In this document: positions 27,320-36,568 of the stretch, one piece after another | Numbering within the stretch: position 1 is the first letter of the stretch | Layout: each line of letters starts with the position of its first letter | NCBI RefSeq assembly: GCF_003807585.1 | Contig: NZ_RMBX01000003.1 | Coordinates: forward strand, 576,025-640,024 | Length of the DNA: 64,000 bases | Direction: 5' to 3' | Source of the DNA: Chitinophaga barathri | GTDB taxonomy: Bacteria; Bacteroidota; Bacteroidia; Chitinophagales; Chitinophagaceae | Notes under the pieces: generated by a model | The model's database searches: none | The model's input: the letters and a program-made list of their open reading frames with translations, nothing else | Told to the model about the DNA's origin: nothing | Made by a program: the position numbers and the translations under genes

Positions 27320-29572
27320 ATGCAGCATATATCCATTGTAAACGCCAGGCAGAACAACCTGAAGAATATATCACTGTCGCTGCCGAAAAACAGGATCACC
27401 GTATTCACCGGCGTATCCGGCTCAGGCAAGTCGTCGCTGGTGTTTGAGACCATTGGCGCGGAAGCGCAGCGGCAGCTGAACGAGACATACGACAGTTTTG
27501 TACGGCACCGCCTGCAACACTACGGTCAGCCCGATGTGGATAAGATCGAGCACCTGAACGTAGCCATCGTGATCAACCAGAAACGGATAGGCGGCAATGC
27601 CCGCTCCACCGTGGGCACGGCCACGGATACCTTCAGCCTGTTACGGTTGTTGTTTTCCCGCGCCGGGGAGCCATTCGCGGGATACGCCAATGCTTTTTCC
27701 TTCAACAATCCGGCCGGTATGTGCCCGAATTGCGAAGGGCTGGGAAAAGTAAACACGATCAACCTGAATAAACTGATCGACCGGCGTAAGTCCTTAAACG
27801 AAGGCGCCATCAACTTCCCCACCTTTCAGCCCGGCAGCTACCGCTGGGCGCGGTATACGCTTTCAGGATATTTTGACAACGACAAAAAACTGCGCGATTA
27901 CTCTCCTGAAGAATGGGAGCTGCTGCTGAACGCGCCCGAGCACAAGCCACCGCATCCTTTGCCCGGCTGGGGTAAAACGCAGCAATATGAAGGCGTGATC
28001 ACCCGCATCACGCGTACTTTCCTGAAAAGAGAATCCAAAACGTTCAACCGTAACAGTGAAGAAGTATACGAAGTGATCCGCCTGGATGACTGCCCGGTAT
28101 GCCACGGCGCGCGGCTCAATCAACAGGTGCTGGCCAGCGGGATTAAAGGGAAAAACATTGCGGACTGCGCCGCCATGCAGATCAACGAGCTGGAAAAATT
28201 CCTGGAACAGATCAAAACCAAACAGGTACAGACCATCGTGGCCGAGCTGATCAAAAGACTCCGGCACCTCATCGATATCGGCCTTTCCTATCTCAGCCTG
28301 GACCGTACCACCAGCACGCTTTCCGGCGGGGAAAGCCAGCGCATCAAGATGGTCAAACACCTTGGCAGCAGCCTGACCGGCCTCATTTACATCTTCGACG
28401 AGCCCAGTACCGGCCTTCACCCGGCGGACGTACAGCGCCTGAACCGGCAGATGGAGCAGCTGCGCGACAAAGGTAACACCATCCTCATCGTGGAGCACGA
28501 CCCGGACATCATCGCCATTGCGGACCACGTAGTGGATATGGGGCCCAAAGCGGGCGTACATGGCGGAGAGATCGTGTACGAAGGGACATTCAACGGCCTG
28601 AAACGTTCCAAAGGTTTAACCGGCGCATATTTCCGCCAGCAGCATACGCTCAATGAACAGCCGCGCACAGCCTCCGGGCATCTCACCATTTCCAACGCCA
28701 CGCTGCATAATGTAAAAAACGTGACGCTGCGCATCCCGGAAGGCGTTCTGAACGTGATCACCGGCGTGGCCGGCTCAGGCAAAAGCACGCTGATCAACCA
28801 GGTGTTGCCGGAACAACATCCATCCGCCACGCTGATAGACCAGAGCCCGCTACGCGGCTCCAGGCGGGCGCACATCGCCAGTTACACCGGCGTCTTCGAC
28901 GAGATCAGGAGCCTGTTTGCCAAAACCAATAAAACCAGTGCGGGCATATTCAGCGCAAACAGCGAAGGCGCCTGCCCCGAATGCAAAGGCCTCGGTATCA
29001 TCACCCTGGACCTCGCATTTATGGACAGTGTGGAAGAAACCTGCGACGCCTGCAACGGTTCAGGTTACAATGGCGAAGCCTTACGTTACAAATGGCATAA
29101 AAAAAACATCGCCGAAGTACTGGCCATGACGGTGGAAGAAGCCATTACTTTTTTTGAAGGGTACGCATTGAAAGACATCCTGCAGAAAGTAGCGAGGCTG
29201 GGGCTGGGATATATTTCACTGGGGCAGTCGCTGAACACTTTTTCAGGCGGGGAAAGACAACGCCTCAAACTGGCGGCCGAGCTGGAAGAAGAAGGCCGCC
29301 TTTTTATCTTCGACGAACCTACCACCGGTCTGCATCCCTCTGATACGGCACAGCTGATGACGATCTTCCAGGAGATGGTGGACAAAGGCAATACCGTCAT
29401 CATCATCGAACACAATGTGGAAGTGATCAGCCAGGCGGACTGGGTGATAGACATCGGCCCCGGCGCAGGGAACAAAGGCGGAAAAGTGGTATTTGAGGGG
29501 ACTTTGAAAGATATGGTGAAGGCGAAGGATAGTGTGACGGGGAAGTATCTGAGGGAATATTATTCGAAATAA
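27320..29572 (+). CDS. Short UvrA-like ATPase (excinuclease ABC subunit A paralogue)
   Basis: The protein has 750 residues, against about 940 for housekeeping UvrA. It has two ABC modules: Walker A GVSGSGKSS (about 31-39) and GVAGSGKST, with signatures LSGGESQR and FSGGERQR and Walker B IFDEPSTGLHP and IFDEPTTGLHP. Zinc-finger pieces CPNCEGLG, CPVCHG, CPECKGLG and CDACNGSG are present. The missing length is in the region that in UvrA binds UvrB, as in the class of small UvrA proteins seen near resistance and antibiotic clusters. It is cytoplasmic and presumably binds DNA; involvement in repair or drug tolerance is unproven. It is convergent with the SMI1/KNR4 gene, and the two abut with no intervening bases. 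Confidence 0.92.
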   Translation: MQHISIVNARQNNLKNISLSLPKNRITVFTGVSGSGKSSLVFETIGAEAQRQLNETYDSFVRHRLQHYGQPDVDKIEHLNVAIVINQKRIGGNARSTVGTATDTFSLLRLLFSRAGEPFAGYANAFSFNNPAGMCPNCEGLGKVNTINLNKLIDRRKSLNEGAINFPTFQPGSYRWARYTLSGYFDNDKKLRDYSPEEWELLLNAPEHKPPHPLPGWGKTQQYEGVITRITRTFLKRESKTFNRNSEEVYEVIRLDDCPVCHGARLNQQVLASGIKGKNIADCAAMQINELEKFLEQIKTKQVQTIVAELIKRLRHLIDIGLSYLSLDRTTSTLSGGESQRIKMVKHLGSSLTGLIYIFDEPSTGLHPADVQRLNRQMEQLRDKGNTILIVEHDPDIIAIADHVVDMGPKAGVHGGEIVYEGTFNGLKRSKGLTGAYFRQQHTLNEQPRTASGHLTISNATLHNVKNVTLRIPEGVLNVITGVAGSGKSTLINQVLPEQHPSATLIDQSPLRGSRRAHIASYTGVFDEIRSLFAKTNKTSAGIFSANSEGACPECKGLGIITLDLAFMDSVEETCDACNGSGYNGEALRYKWHKKNIAEVLAMTVEEAITFFEGYALKDILQKVARLGLGYISLGQSLNTFSGGERQRLKLAAELEEEGRLFIFDEPTTGLHPSDTAQLMTIFQEMVDKGNTVIIIEHNVEVISQADWVIDIGPGAGNKGGKVVFEGTLKDMVKAKDSVTGKYLREYYSK

Positions 29573-29983
29573 TCAATAGATCACATCATCATCCGCGAAG
29601 ACCAACCGGATCGTACGCGTAAATGATTCCGCCAGATATTCTACTCCCAGATGCCTGAAATCTTTGTATAAGCCGGGCCGGGTTTTAAGGAAGCCGACAT
29701 CATAACTGTTGATCATAAAATCGGAAAAGCCGATAAAATCCTTATTGGCAGCTGCCTCATACTCTTTTATGATCCTTTCCAGCGGCCAGATGGCCACAAG
29801 GTTCGCCAAAAGATCCATTTCGGCAAAACCATCAGCCAGCATATAAAAGGCTTTAAAGTCCTCCGGGAACTCAAATGACAGCGCTTCCTCCGCCTGCCTG
29901 ATCTGATCCGGCGATGCACCCGGACTTAGTTTGATCCCTTCCCGTTTCCATTGGTCCAATATCTTTTCGAATGTCCATTCCAT
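29573..29983 (-). CDS. SMI1/KNR4 family protein
   Basis: The protein has 136 residues and a SMI1/KNR4-type pattern: SPGASPDQIRQAEEALSFEF, then PEDFKAFYMLADGF, then IWPLERIIKEYE. In bacteria this fold often serves as an immunity protein to polymorphic toxins, but also occurs singly without a toxin, as here. The ATG at 29983 was chosen; one at 30010 would add nine residues. The gene ends exactly where the UvrA-like gene ends. Confidence 0.82.
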   Translation of the reverse strand: MEWTFEKILDQWKREGIKLSPGASPDQIRQAEEALSFEFPEDFKAFYMLADGFAEMDLLANLVAIWPLERIIKEYEAAANKDFIGFSDFMINSYDVGFLKTRPGLYKDFRHLGVEYLAESFTRTIRLVFADDDVIY

Positions 29984-30097
29984 AGCACCAAAATAGAAAA
30001 ATCCTGTCAATGTAATCCCGTTTCGAAGTTAAACCCGGGCACCACAATAATACTCCGGAAACGTCCAATTAAATATTTTTAAACCTGAATTAAAGAT

Positions 30098-30120
30098 TTC
30101 GTAACATTATTTATTACGAA
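30098..30120. promoter_or_regulatory. Inverted repeat upstream of the phosphodiesterase gene
   Basis: TTCGTAA-N9-TTACGAA is a perfect 7-bp inverted repeat 44 bp before the start codon of the next plus-strand gene. The bases GTAACATTATTTA inside it recur almost exactly just downstream (GTAAACATTATTTTA). It is a candidate operator. The intergenic stretch 30011-30164 is otherwise plain, A+T-rich DNA. Confidence 0.4.
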
Positions 30121-30164
30121 GTGTAAACATTATTTTAGACGTTTATACCCTATAACAATTCCAA

Positions 30165-31505
30165 ATGAAAAGAACCATACTTGCGGTTGCCGCAATGTTT
30201 TTCCTCCATACTATGGCCAATGGACAGGACCAGCACGTCATCCTGATCAGTATCGACGGCCTCCGGCCCGAGTTTTATAAAGATCCCTCCTGGAACATGG
30301 TGAACCTCCGCCAGGCGATGAAAGAAGGCGTGTATGCGGACGGCGTGGACGGCGTATTCCCGACCGTCACCTACCCTTCCCACACCACGATGATCACGGG
30401 CGTAAAACCCCTTAAACACGGCGTATATTACAATACACCCTCAGAGCCGCTGGGCATTACCGCCAAATGGATCTGGGATTATAATACCATCAAAACACCC
30501 ACGATCTTCAGCGCGGCCAAAGACAAAGGTTTAAAAACAGCCTCCGTATACTGGCCCGTTTCCTTTAATTCCCCCGCCACGTACAACTTTCCCGAATACT
30601 GGTACCTGTCCGACAAAAAGGCCCGTATCACCCTCAAAGCCCTGAAAGAAAATACCACCCCCGCAGGCCTTTACGAGGAACTGGAAAACAATGCGCTTGG
30701 CAAACTGGAAGACATCGACTTCAGCGGCGACTACCTGGGCCTGGACGACAATCTTGCCCGCACCGGCTGTTACCTCATCCGCAAATACAAACCTGCGTTT
30801 ACAGCCATACACCTGGTAATGGTGGACCACTTTGAACACGAAGAAGGCCGCGACGGCGACAAAGTAAGAGCGGCAGTAGCCAGCGCGGACCGCGCCGTAA
30901 AAAGCATCCGCGAAGCGGTGGACATGGCGGGCATTACCAAAAACACCACGATCATCGTCACCGGCGATCACGGGTTTGTAGACATTCACGCCACGCTGGC
31001 GCCCAATGTGCTGCTGGTTAAAGCTGGCCTTTATGATCCGCAGAAACCGGAGGACTGGAAAGCTTATTTCCATACGGCGGGCGGCGGATGTTTCCTCCAA
31101 CTGAAAGACAAAAACGACAAACAGACCAAAGAAAAAGTACTCCAGCTTTTAAAAAGCCTGCCCGTGCAGCAACAGCAGACTTTTATCATCAAGTCCCGCG
31201 AAGACCTGGACGCGATCGGCGCCGATCCTACCGCGGCATTGGGACTGGCGGGGCAACAGGGATATGCGTTTTCTCCCACGGCCACCGGCGAGTTCATCCG
31301 CGCGGCGAAGGGCGGCACACACGGGTTTTATCCTGATTTTAAAGAGATACAGACGGGTTTTGTGGCCTTTGGCAACGGTATCCGTAAAGGCGGCGTGATC
31401 CCGCAGATGGGCCTAGTGGACATTGCGCCGCTGGTGAGCAACCTCCTCCAGCTGGATATGCCGGCGGGAGATGGCTTGCTGCTGAACGGGGTGCTGGCGA
31501 AATAA
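30165..31505 (+). CDS. Ectonucleotide pyrophosphatase/phosphodiesterase (alkaline-phosphatase superfamily)
   Basis: The protein has 446 residues with a signal peptide ending near ANGQD. Metal and catalytic motifs of the NPP family are present: ISIDGLRPEF (Asp31), FPTVTYPSHTTMITG with Thr69 as nucleophile, MVDHFEHEEG and VTGDHGFVDIH, and a late His in KGGTHGFYP. Such enzymes cleave phosphodiester or pyrophosphate bonds of nucleotides or phospholipids in the periplasm. The gene stands alone and is followed by a terminator. Confidence 0.92.
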   Translation: MKRTILAVAAMFFLHTMANGQDQHVILISIDGLRPEFYKDPSWNMVNLRQAMKEGVYADGVDGVFPTVTYPSHTTMITGVKPLKHGVYYNTPSEPLGITAKWIWDYNTIKTPTIFSAAKDKGLKTASVYWPVSFNSPATYNFPEYWYLSDKKARITLKALKENTTPAGLYEELENNALGKLEDIDFSGDYLGLDDNLARTGCYLIRKYKPAFTAIHLVMVDHFEHEEGRDGDKVRAAVASADRAVKSIREAVDMAGITKNTTIIVTGDHGFVDIHATLAPNVLLVKAGLYDPQKPEDWKAYFHTAGGGCFLQLKDKNDKQTKEKVLQLLKSLPVQQQQTFIIKSREDLDAIGADPTAALGLAGQQGYAFSPTATGEFIRAAKGGTHGFYPDFKEIQTGFVAFGNGIRKGGVIPQMGLVDIAPLVSNLLQLDMPAGDGLLLNGVLAK

Positions 31506-31531
31506 GCGGTTTATATTCAATATATAAAGAA

Positions 31532-31560
31532 GGGCTCCTGTTCGCGGAACGGGGGCCTTT
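31532..31560. terminator. Terminator between convergent phosphodiesterase and MBL genes
   Basis: GGCTCCTGTTC-gcg-GAACGGGGGCC forms an 11-bp stem with two T-G pairs, followed by TTTGCTGTTTT. It lies between two convergent genes and may serve both. Confidence 0.7.
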
Positions 31561-31574
31561 GCTGTTTTAAATGA

Positions 31575-33077
31575 TCAGGCCTTTACTTTATAATCGATGT
31601 AATAACCATTTGTTTCATCTTTTTTAAAGTCGTCCTCAAAAGCCGCTTTTTCTCCTACGTTCATCTTGCTCCGGGCTTGTTTTATTTTCCCTGCGATAGG
31701 TTCCTGGTCATGGAAGTCATAAAAAATGCCCTTTTCATTCATGATCATCAGCCGTCCTTTTGTCTTTCGCAGCAGTTCCTGGAGCATTTCGCGGTTGGGC
31801 ATGGTGCCTTTCCAGGCCGGAGGAATAACCTTGTAATCGAGAGAGCCCATAGCCGCCAGGTCTTTATGCTCCATCATGTTCAGGCCAAGGCGCTCCGCCG
31901 TCCCATTGTGGCTCATATGATGCGCAATCTTGTAGAATACTGTACGGCGAAGCAGGTCCTGGGTAAAATGTACACCATCTTCAGGTTTTTCAATACCTTC
32001 CCAGCTGATGTTGTGCCAGGTACGCCAGCTGCCATATTCAGCATCTCCTGGAAAAAGCATTACCCGCCGGTTTTCTTCAAATTCAATAGCAATCACCAGG
32101 CTTAAATTGTTGGTCAGCGTACCGATCCTCAATGCAAGGTTTCCCGCGCTGAAGAGCCATTCGTTCTCAATCGTGCGCCATGCGCAATCAGGATCGTCAT
32201 ATGACTTACGAACATTATTATTATCTGATGCCGATTCGTAAAAGGCCTCAAAGGGTAAAATACCATCCGTTCCCCCGGCGGCATTTGTGCCTGTTATCGC
32301 CACGGCAAAAGCTTCCTCTCCTTTTAATATTTTGTTGTGCGTATAACTTTCACCTTCTCCACCGCCTTCCGTTTCCACATCATCCCACTTTTCCGGGGGG
32401 CCCAGTACATAAAACCTTACACCTTCAAGCCCAGGGAGGTCCTCTATGATATTGCCGGGGTACATGTACTCAATATTGTCGTTTGCTATTTCCTTTTTTA
32501 CGATACGCATTCCTTCCAGCATTCCTTTGTATTGTCCCGCCACGCCTTGCATATGCAGCATTGAGAAGTTTGACAGGGCGGCTGCAAAGTGCTTCCTGGC
32601 CCCCATTATCGCAAGGCCATCGGCGCCGTTTATAAATGCCTCGCGTTCCTCTGGCCGCATAAGCGCTTCTTCCAGCCTTTCCGAAGCCAGGGCCAGCGCC
32701 CTTTTCTTTTCACCGTATTCTGTTTTCCACCTTTTTATTTTGGAGAGACTGTCATTTTCCGACCAACTCATCCATATCTTTTTTACGGTAAAGTTGTTTG
32801 TAAAAACGTCACTGCAGGTTTCGAATACAGATACATGGTCCAGGTGCTCGTGTGTGATCACCAGCAGGTCCACTTCCCCTTCTACATATTCTTTCAGGTC
32901 CTCCATGAAGGGCGTCAGCCGGTCTTTGCCGCCGGTCCATACGCCACAGTCGATCATCATCTTAAATCTTACATTGTCACCGGCGAAGAACTTGATGATA
33001 AAACAATCGCCGGTACCCATACAGTACATGCGTACCACGGCATGTGTTACTTTATTGGCGCTATTTGTATTTGGCAT
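31575..33077 (-). CDS. MBL-fold metallo-hydrolase of the patatin/peptidase/MBL module
   Basis: The protein has 500 residues. The metallo-beta-lactamase signature THEHLDHV (HxHxDH), a later metal ligand in FPGDAEYGSW and the motif KIAHHMSHNGT place it in the ComEC/Rec2-like group of MBL hydrolases. About 150 residues are inserted between these motifs (charged, WKTEYGEKKRALALASERL and on), which is unusual. No signal peptide is seen, so it is probably cytoplasmic. The ATG at 33077, 10 bp after the metallopeptidase gene, was chosen; one at 33116 would overlap that gene. It is the third gene of the operon starting with the patatin. Substrate unknown; nucleic acids, cyclic nucleotides or phospholipid products are all possible. 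Confidence 0.85.
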   Translation of the reverse strand: MPNTNSANKVTHAVVRMYCMGTGDCFIIKFFAGDNVRFKMMIDCGVWTGGKDRLTPFMEDLKEYVEGEVDLLVITHEHLDHVSVFETCSDVFTNNFTVKKIWMSWSENDSLSKIKRWKTEYGEKKRALALASERLEEALMRPEEREAFINGADGLAIMGARKHFAAALSNFSMLHMQGVAGQYKGMLEGMRIVKKEIANDNIEYMYPGNIIEDLPGLEGVRFYVLGPPEKWDDVETEGGGEGESYTHNKILKGEEAFAVAITGTNAAGGTDGILPFEAFYESASDNNNVRKSYDDPDCAWRTIENEWLFSAGNLALRIGTLTNNLSLVIAIEFEENRRVMLFPGDAEYGSWRTWHNISWEGIEKPEDGVHFTQDLLRRTVFYKIAHHMSHNGTAERLGLNMMEHKDLAAMGSLDYKVIPPAWKGTMPNREMLQELLRKTKGRLMIMNEKGIFYDFHDQEPIAGKIKQARSKMNVGEKAAFEDDFKKDETNGYYIDYKVKA

Positions 33078-33087
33078 AAGCTGATAA

Positions 33088-35109
33088 TTAATGATGTAAG
33101 AAACAAAAGGGCTCATTCAGAGGATGATGCAGGCCGCTGCCGAAATAGCGGTTGTATTCGCTGAGGTGCATCAGTCCCTCCTCACGCTGGTAATTGTATT
33201 GCTGCCTGATCCGCTCCCTGTCTATTTCCACTTCACCGGTCTTTTTAAGTTTATCAATATTCAAAAGCGGTTTGCACACTACATATTTCAGCTCCTGTGT
33301 ATTCAAGTCAAATATCATGGTACAGCCGCCGTATAATACAAACCTGTCCTGTATGGGCAGGCCATCTTCAGTAGCGCCGGCATTCCCTTCCGGCAGTGGT
33401 TCTCCCAGGTGGTAATGCTCTTTGAATTCCCCCGCTTCCATTACGATACCGCTGCGTTGCACCAGCGAAAACACCACCTGGTTCAGCAGATTGTTTTCAG
33501 GCCCTACCCTGGACACCAAACGAAGGTTCTGAATCTGATAGGAAGGCCCTTCACCCCCCAGATACTTTTTTGTGGATGTGCGCACACCAAAATCTTTCCA
33601 GTTGGTATTAAACACCAACCCCGTCAGCATCTGAAATTTCCCGTTGCCCAGGAACTTTTCGGACAGCCTGCTATGGAGCCCATTTTCGCCTGTGATATAT
33701 TTCCTGCTGATCCTGAAGATCTTTTCCCTGTCCTGTTCATAGGAGATATCCGAGGCATACTTCCTGAAAAATTGCGTCAGTATCTGGATAGGATCATCTT
33801 TCCCATTCCCGGCGAGACCATTTCCGTTCATCAACTCCAGGCTGTCTACACTGAATGTTTTGAGCCCTTGGGGATAAATCCCCCTTCTTCTGAAAGCTTC
33901 TATAAAGGCGAGGCGGTAATCGAGGCTGTCATTATTTACCAGGGCCCTATCCGCCGTGATGATTGCGCGCAGGTAATCACCGAAAGTGATGTCTACCGGC
34001 GGGCAATAGTCCAGCGCCCTGATACACATATTCAGCACGTGTTTGGCTGCTTTGGACGCCTCTGAAGCCAGGCGGTTCACCAGGTCCGGGTGCAGTTCTC
34101 CCTGAGGCAGCACTCCAGTCCCACCGGTGGCCATTCGCAAAAGGTCTTTTATTCTTCCTTTATAAATGCTGAGAAATGCCTCAAATACGGCCGAAACGAG
34201 GGTACTGCCCCGCTGATGCGGCTCCATCACGGTGTTATACTCATCGCCGCGCGGCTCTTTTGCTTTCCATGTTTTAGTAACAGGGTCTATCTCCCCAATG
34301 GCGTCCCTCAAGGAGCCATAGCTGCCGATAGCGGAGCCAAACTCCTGCGCCAGCTCGCCCAGCAGATTCTGCGACGCCAGGTCGCCACGGGTTTTAGCCA
34401 CCTGGTGTTTTAACACTTCGGGAAAAGTAAAGTGCTGGAAAAGCGCGACGATATCTGCAAATGCTTCATGAAATGCAAGAACATCCGGATTGGAAGCCTC
34501 TGAATAGGCCGGATACATACCGTCCAGGATAGCGTGCGTTACCTCATGGGCAATAATATCATGACTGAGACAGGTAAATACAAACGAGCCTGGCATGTGC
34601 AGGGTATTGTTGGCAGGCCTTGCTTCGAAATACCCAAACAGCAGCGCTTTTTTCTGCGGGCTGTAATAGGCATTGGTATCACGGAGAGCATGCGGGTATA
34701 CGCGGAGCCTGGCTACATATTCCGCGTACTTGTCGCGGTCCGCCAGCCGCCGGGGAGCCCATATCACTTTCCTGCCAAGTGCCGTTTCAAAATTAGTGAT
34801 GGTGGTCATGGCTACCGCATAGACCATCTGCTGATGAAACTGCGGGTTAACTTCAGACGGCTGTAATCCGTCCTGCGCCAGCAGGTTTTTATTATTGAGT
34901 ACCACCGGTTCGTAATGTTTTTTGGTGGTGGGGTCGTAATCCACCACCTCCAGGTATTCACCCACCGGGCCGGGGTCAAGTTTGGTTTCCCATGGCACAT
35001 TGTATACAATATTGTTGATAAATGCGGTATCGCTTCTGAGCGACAACGAGGGGTCGAAGGCGTAACCACGGAGCCTTCTGAAAGCGGGAATTTTGTCTGG
35101 GATAGGCAT
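33088..35109 (-). CDS. Gluzincin-type zinc metallopeptidase (HEVTH)
   Basis: The protein has 673 residues. The motif IIAHEVTHAILDGM (His188, Glu189, His192), followed 23 residues later by Glu215 in FHEAFADIVALF, matches the HExxH...ExxxD pattern of thermolysin-like (gluzincin) peptidases. The rest (about 1-170 and 230-673) I do not recognise. There is no signal peptide, unlike most thermolysin-like peptidases, so it probably acts inside the cell. The start at 35109, 5 bp after the patatin stop, was chosen. Upstream in-frame codons overlap the patatin gene and read as its shadow. It lies between patatin and MBL genes on one transcript. Confidence 0.85.
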   Translation of the reverse strand: MPIPDKIPAFRRLRGYAFDPSLSLRSDTAFINNIVYNVPWETKLDPGPVGEYLEVVDYDPTTKKHYEPVVLNNKNLLAQDGLQPSEVNPQFHQQMVYAVAMTTITNFETALGRKVIWAPRRLADRDKYAEYVARLRVYPHALRDTNAYYSPQKKALLFGYFEARPANNTLHMPGSFVFTCLSHDIIAHEVTHAILDGMYPAYSEASNPDVLAFHEAFADIVALFQHFTFPEVLKHQVAKTRGDLASQNLLGELAQEFGSAIGSYGSLRDAIGEIDPVTKTWKAKEPRGDEYNTVMEPHQRGSTLVSAVFEAFLSIYKGRIKDLLRMATGGTGVLPQGELHPDLVNRLASEASKAAKHVLNMCIRALDYCPPVDITFGDYLRAIITADRALVNNDSLDYRLAFIEAFRRRGIYPQGLKTFSVDSLELMNGNGLAGNGKDDPIQILTQFFRKYASDISYEQDREKIFRISRKYITGENGLHSRLSEKFLGNGKFQMLTGLVFNTNWKDFGVRTSTKKYLGGEGPSYQIQNLRLVSRVGPENNLLNQVVFSLVQRSGIVMEAGEFKEHYHLGEPLPEGNAGATEDGLPIQDRFVLYGGCTMIFDLNTQELKYVVCKPLLNIDKLKKTGEVEIDRERIRQQYNYQREEGLMHLSEYNRYFGSGLHHPLNEPFCFLHH

Positions 35110-35114
35110 AATAA

Positions 35115-36425
35115 TCAGTTTATCAGATCGGGACAATATAATTTTACCTGTAGCTCTGTAAGGTCTTCCGCATGTCGGATCAGGAAGTTCACCCGCTCTT
35201 CGGACAGGCGGGTGAGATTGGTGCCTGTATTCCGGGCAACCATTAGCTCCGCACCGTTCAGCCCCCGTGCCGCAATACCGCTGAACCCTACTTTTGAAGC
35301 GATAAAATCTTTGATCTCCTGCTTGTGGTTCTTTATATCCTGGAGGTATTGCGGGGGGAAATTGTGATGCTGTATGACAGATAACGGTACGTTCCCTTCC
35401 AGCATATTGTCCACAAACCCGTCCAGGCACTCTTTAATATCCCAGCCAAGGGAATAATAAGCGATGGGCCTGCCTGTCACATTTGTATAAATATGCTGGA
35501 CCATCTGGGCGGTTTTGATCCTGTACATGAACAGGTTCATTGTGCGGAGCAATAATGAGAAAGTATTTTTGTATTGTTTATCGCCCATAAAAGGCCCGCC
35601 GGCATCGGAAGTAATGATCCGTCTGCAGGCCAGCCCACCTTTGGGTTGCGTAATCTTCGAAATACCCTGGTTGTCGTATACTCCGCCGTCTACCAGTACC
35701 GGCTTCACCCTCTTAAAATCCCCGCCGGCCTTATAATAACATGCATCAATCTTTACCGGGGAAAAAACAAACGGTATGCAGGAAGAGGCCATTACCGCAC
35801 GGGCGATGGGAAACTCCCCCGGGTTAAATTCGACAGGCGGGATATACACGTCCTTATCCGAATACATAGAATCCGACATAAAGTTCCTCCCGAAGTAAAA
35901 AGGCCTGCCGGTATGCAGATTGGATGATCCGATGACCAAAATCGGGGACCCTTTAAGGTCCCTCAGCTTTTGGCCGTGATAAAGGAACCTGTCGTAAGCG
36001 CGTTCTATCACCTTGCTTACGTCAAATATCCGGAACTGGTATTTCATGAGCAATATGCCCCACATCATCAGCAACAGGAACGTCAGCCAGGCCCAGGAAG
36101 TAAAGGACAATACGATGGAAACAAGCGGAAGCCCGATAAATACAAAGGCAGATCTGATCACGGTCCAGGTGCGAAGGATGCTCCTGATCACATCATGTTT
36201 CTGCAAATTGTTTTTCATTTCTTCATGAAAGGCTTTGTATTCGCCTTTATACAGGCACCAGGCCGCACCTGTAATAGTACCCCCCGAAATAGTGGACAAC
36301 ACACTGACCTTGTCCAGTATATGCAGGTCATTCAGCTTGTTTAAAGTACCAAGATGAAAAGCTGCGGCGCGATAGCCGCCTCCGGAAAGGGACAAGCCCA
36401 ACTCATGACGGGGAATAACGGGCAT
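35115..36425 (-). CDS. Patatin-like phospholipase with a membrane anchor
   Basis: The protein has 436 residues. The oxyanion loop LSLSGGGYRAAAFHLG (about 11-26), the nucleophile motif STISGGT with Ser47 and the catalytic Asp246 in VDGGVYDN form the Ser-Asp dyad of patatins. The residue before the serine context is not the usual Gly (TISGG rather than GxSxG), a mild variation. Two hydrophobic segments at about residues 91-127 form a hairpin in the membrane, inserted between the serine and aspartate motifs. It is the first gene of a three-gene operon and is divergent from a second MBL gene across 143 bp. It would cleave acyl chains from membrane lipids. Confidence 0.9.
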   Translation of the reverse strand: MPVIPRHELGLSLSGGGYRAAAFHLGTLNKLNDLHILDKVSVLSTISGGTITGAAWCLYKGEYKAFHEEMKNNLQKHDVIRSILRTWTVIRSAFVFIGLPLVSIVLSFTSWAWLTFLLLMMWGILLMKYQFRIFDVSKVIERAYDRFLYHGQKLRDLKGSPILVIGSSNLHTGRPFYFGRNFMSDSMYSDKDVYIPPVEFNPGEFPIARAVMASSCIPFVFSPVKIDACYYKAGGDFKRVKPVLVDGGVYDNQGISKITQPKGGLACRRIITSDAGGPFMGDKQYKNTFSLLLRTMNLFMYRIKTAQMVQHIYTNVTGRPIAYYSLGWDIKECLDGFVDNMLEGNVPLSVIQHHNFPPQYLQDIKNHKQEIKDFIASKVGFSGIAARGLNGAELMVARNTGTNLTRLSEERVNFLIRHAEDLTELQVKLYCPDLIN

Positions 36426-36568
36426 AAAGGATAAACATTAGGGGTAAATGAAAGATAAAACATATTTTATTGTCCACCAATACCCAAAAGTGAGTATTGT
36501 TTATTTACGCCTGATAAGATAAATTGAGTATAATCTCTTATCATCTTTACCCCCCAATTTCACACCGC
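36426..36568. promoter_or_regulatory. Divergent promoter region between patatin and second MBL genes
   Basis: The region is A+T-rich and carries a dyad CAATAC (36478-36483) with GTATTG (36494-36499) near its centre, a candidate operator shared by both directions. I did not find a clear Bacteroidota -33/-7 promoter pair. Confidence 0.4.

Noticed and set aside
35110..35430. Upstream extension of the HEVTH metallopeptidase
   Set aside because: The extra 107 codons overlap the end of the patatin gene, are Arg/Cys-rich and lack any motif; the ATG at 35109 follows the patatin stop by 5 bp.
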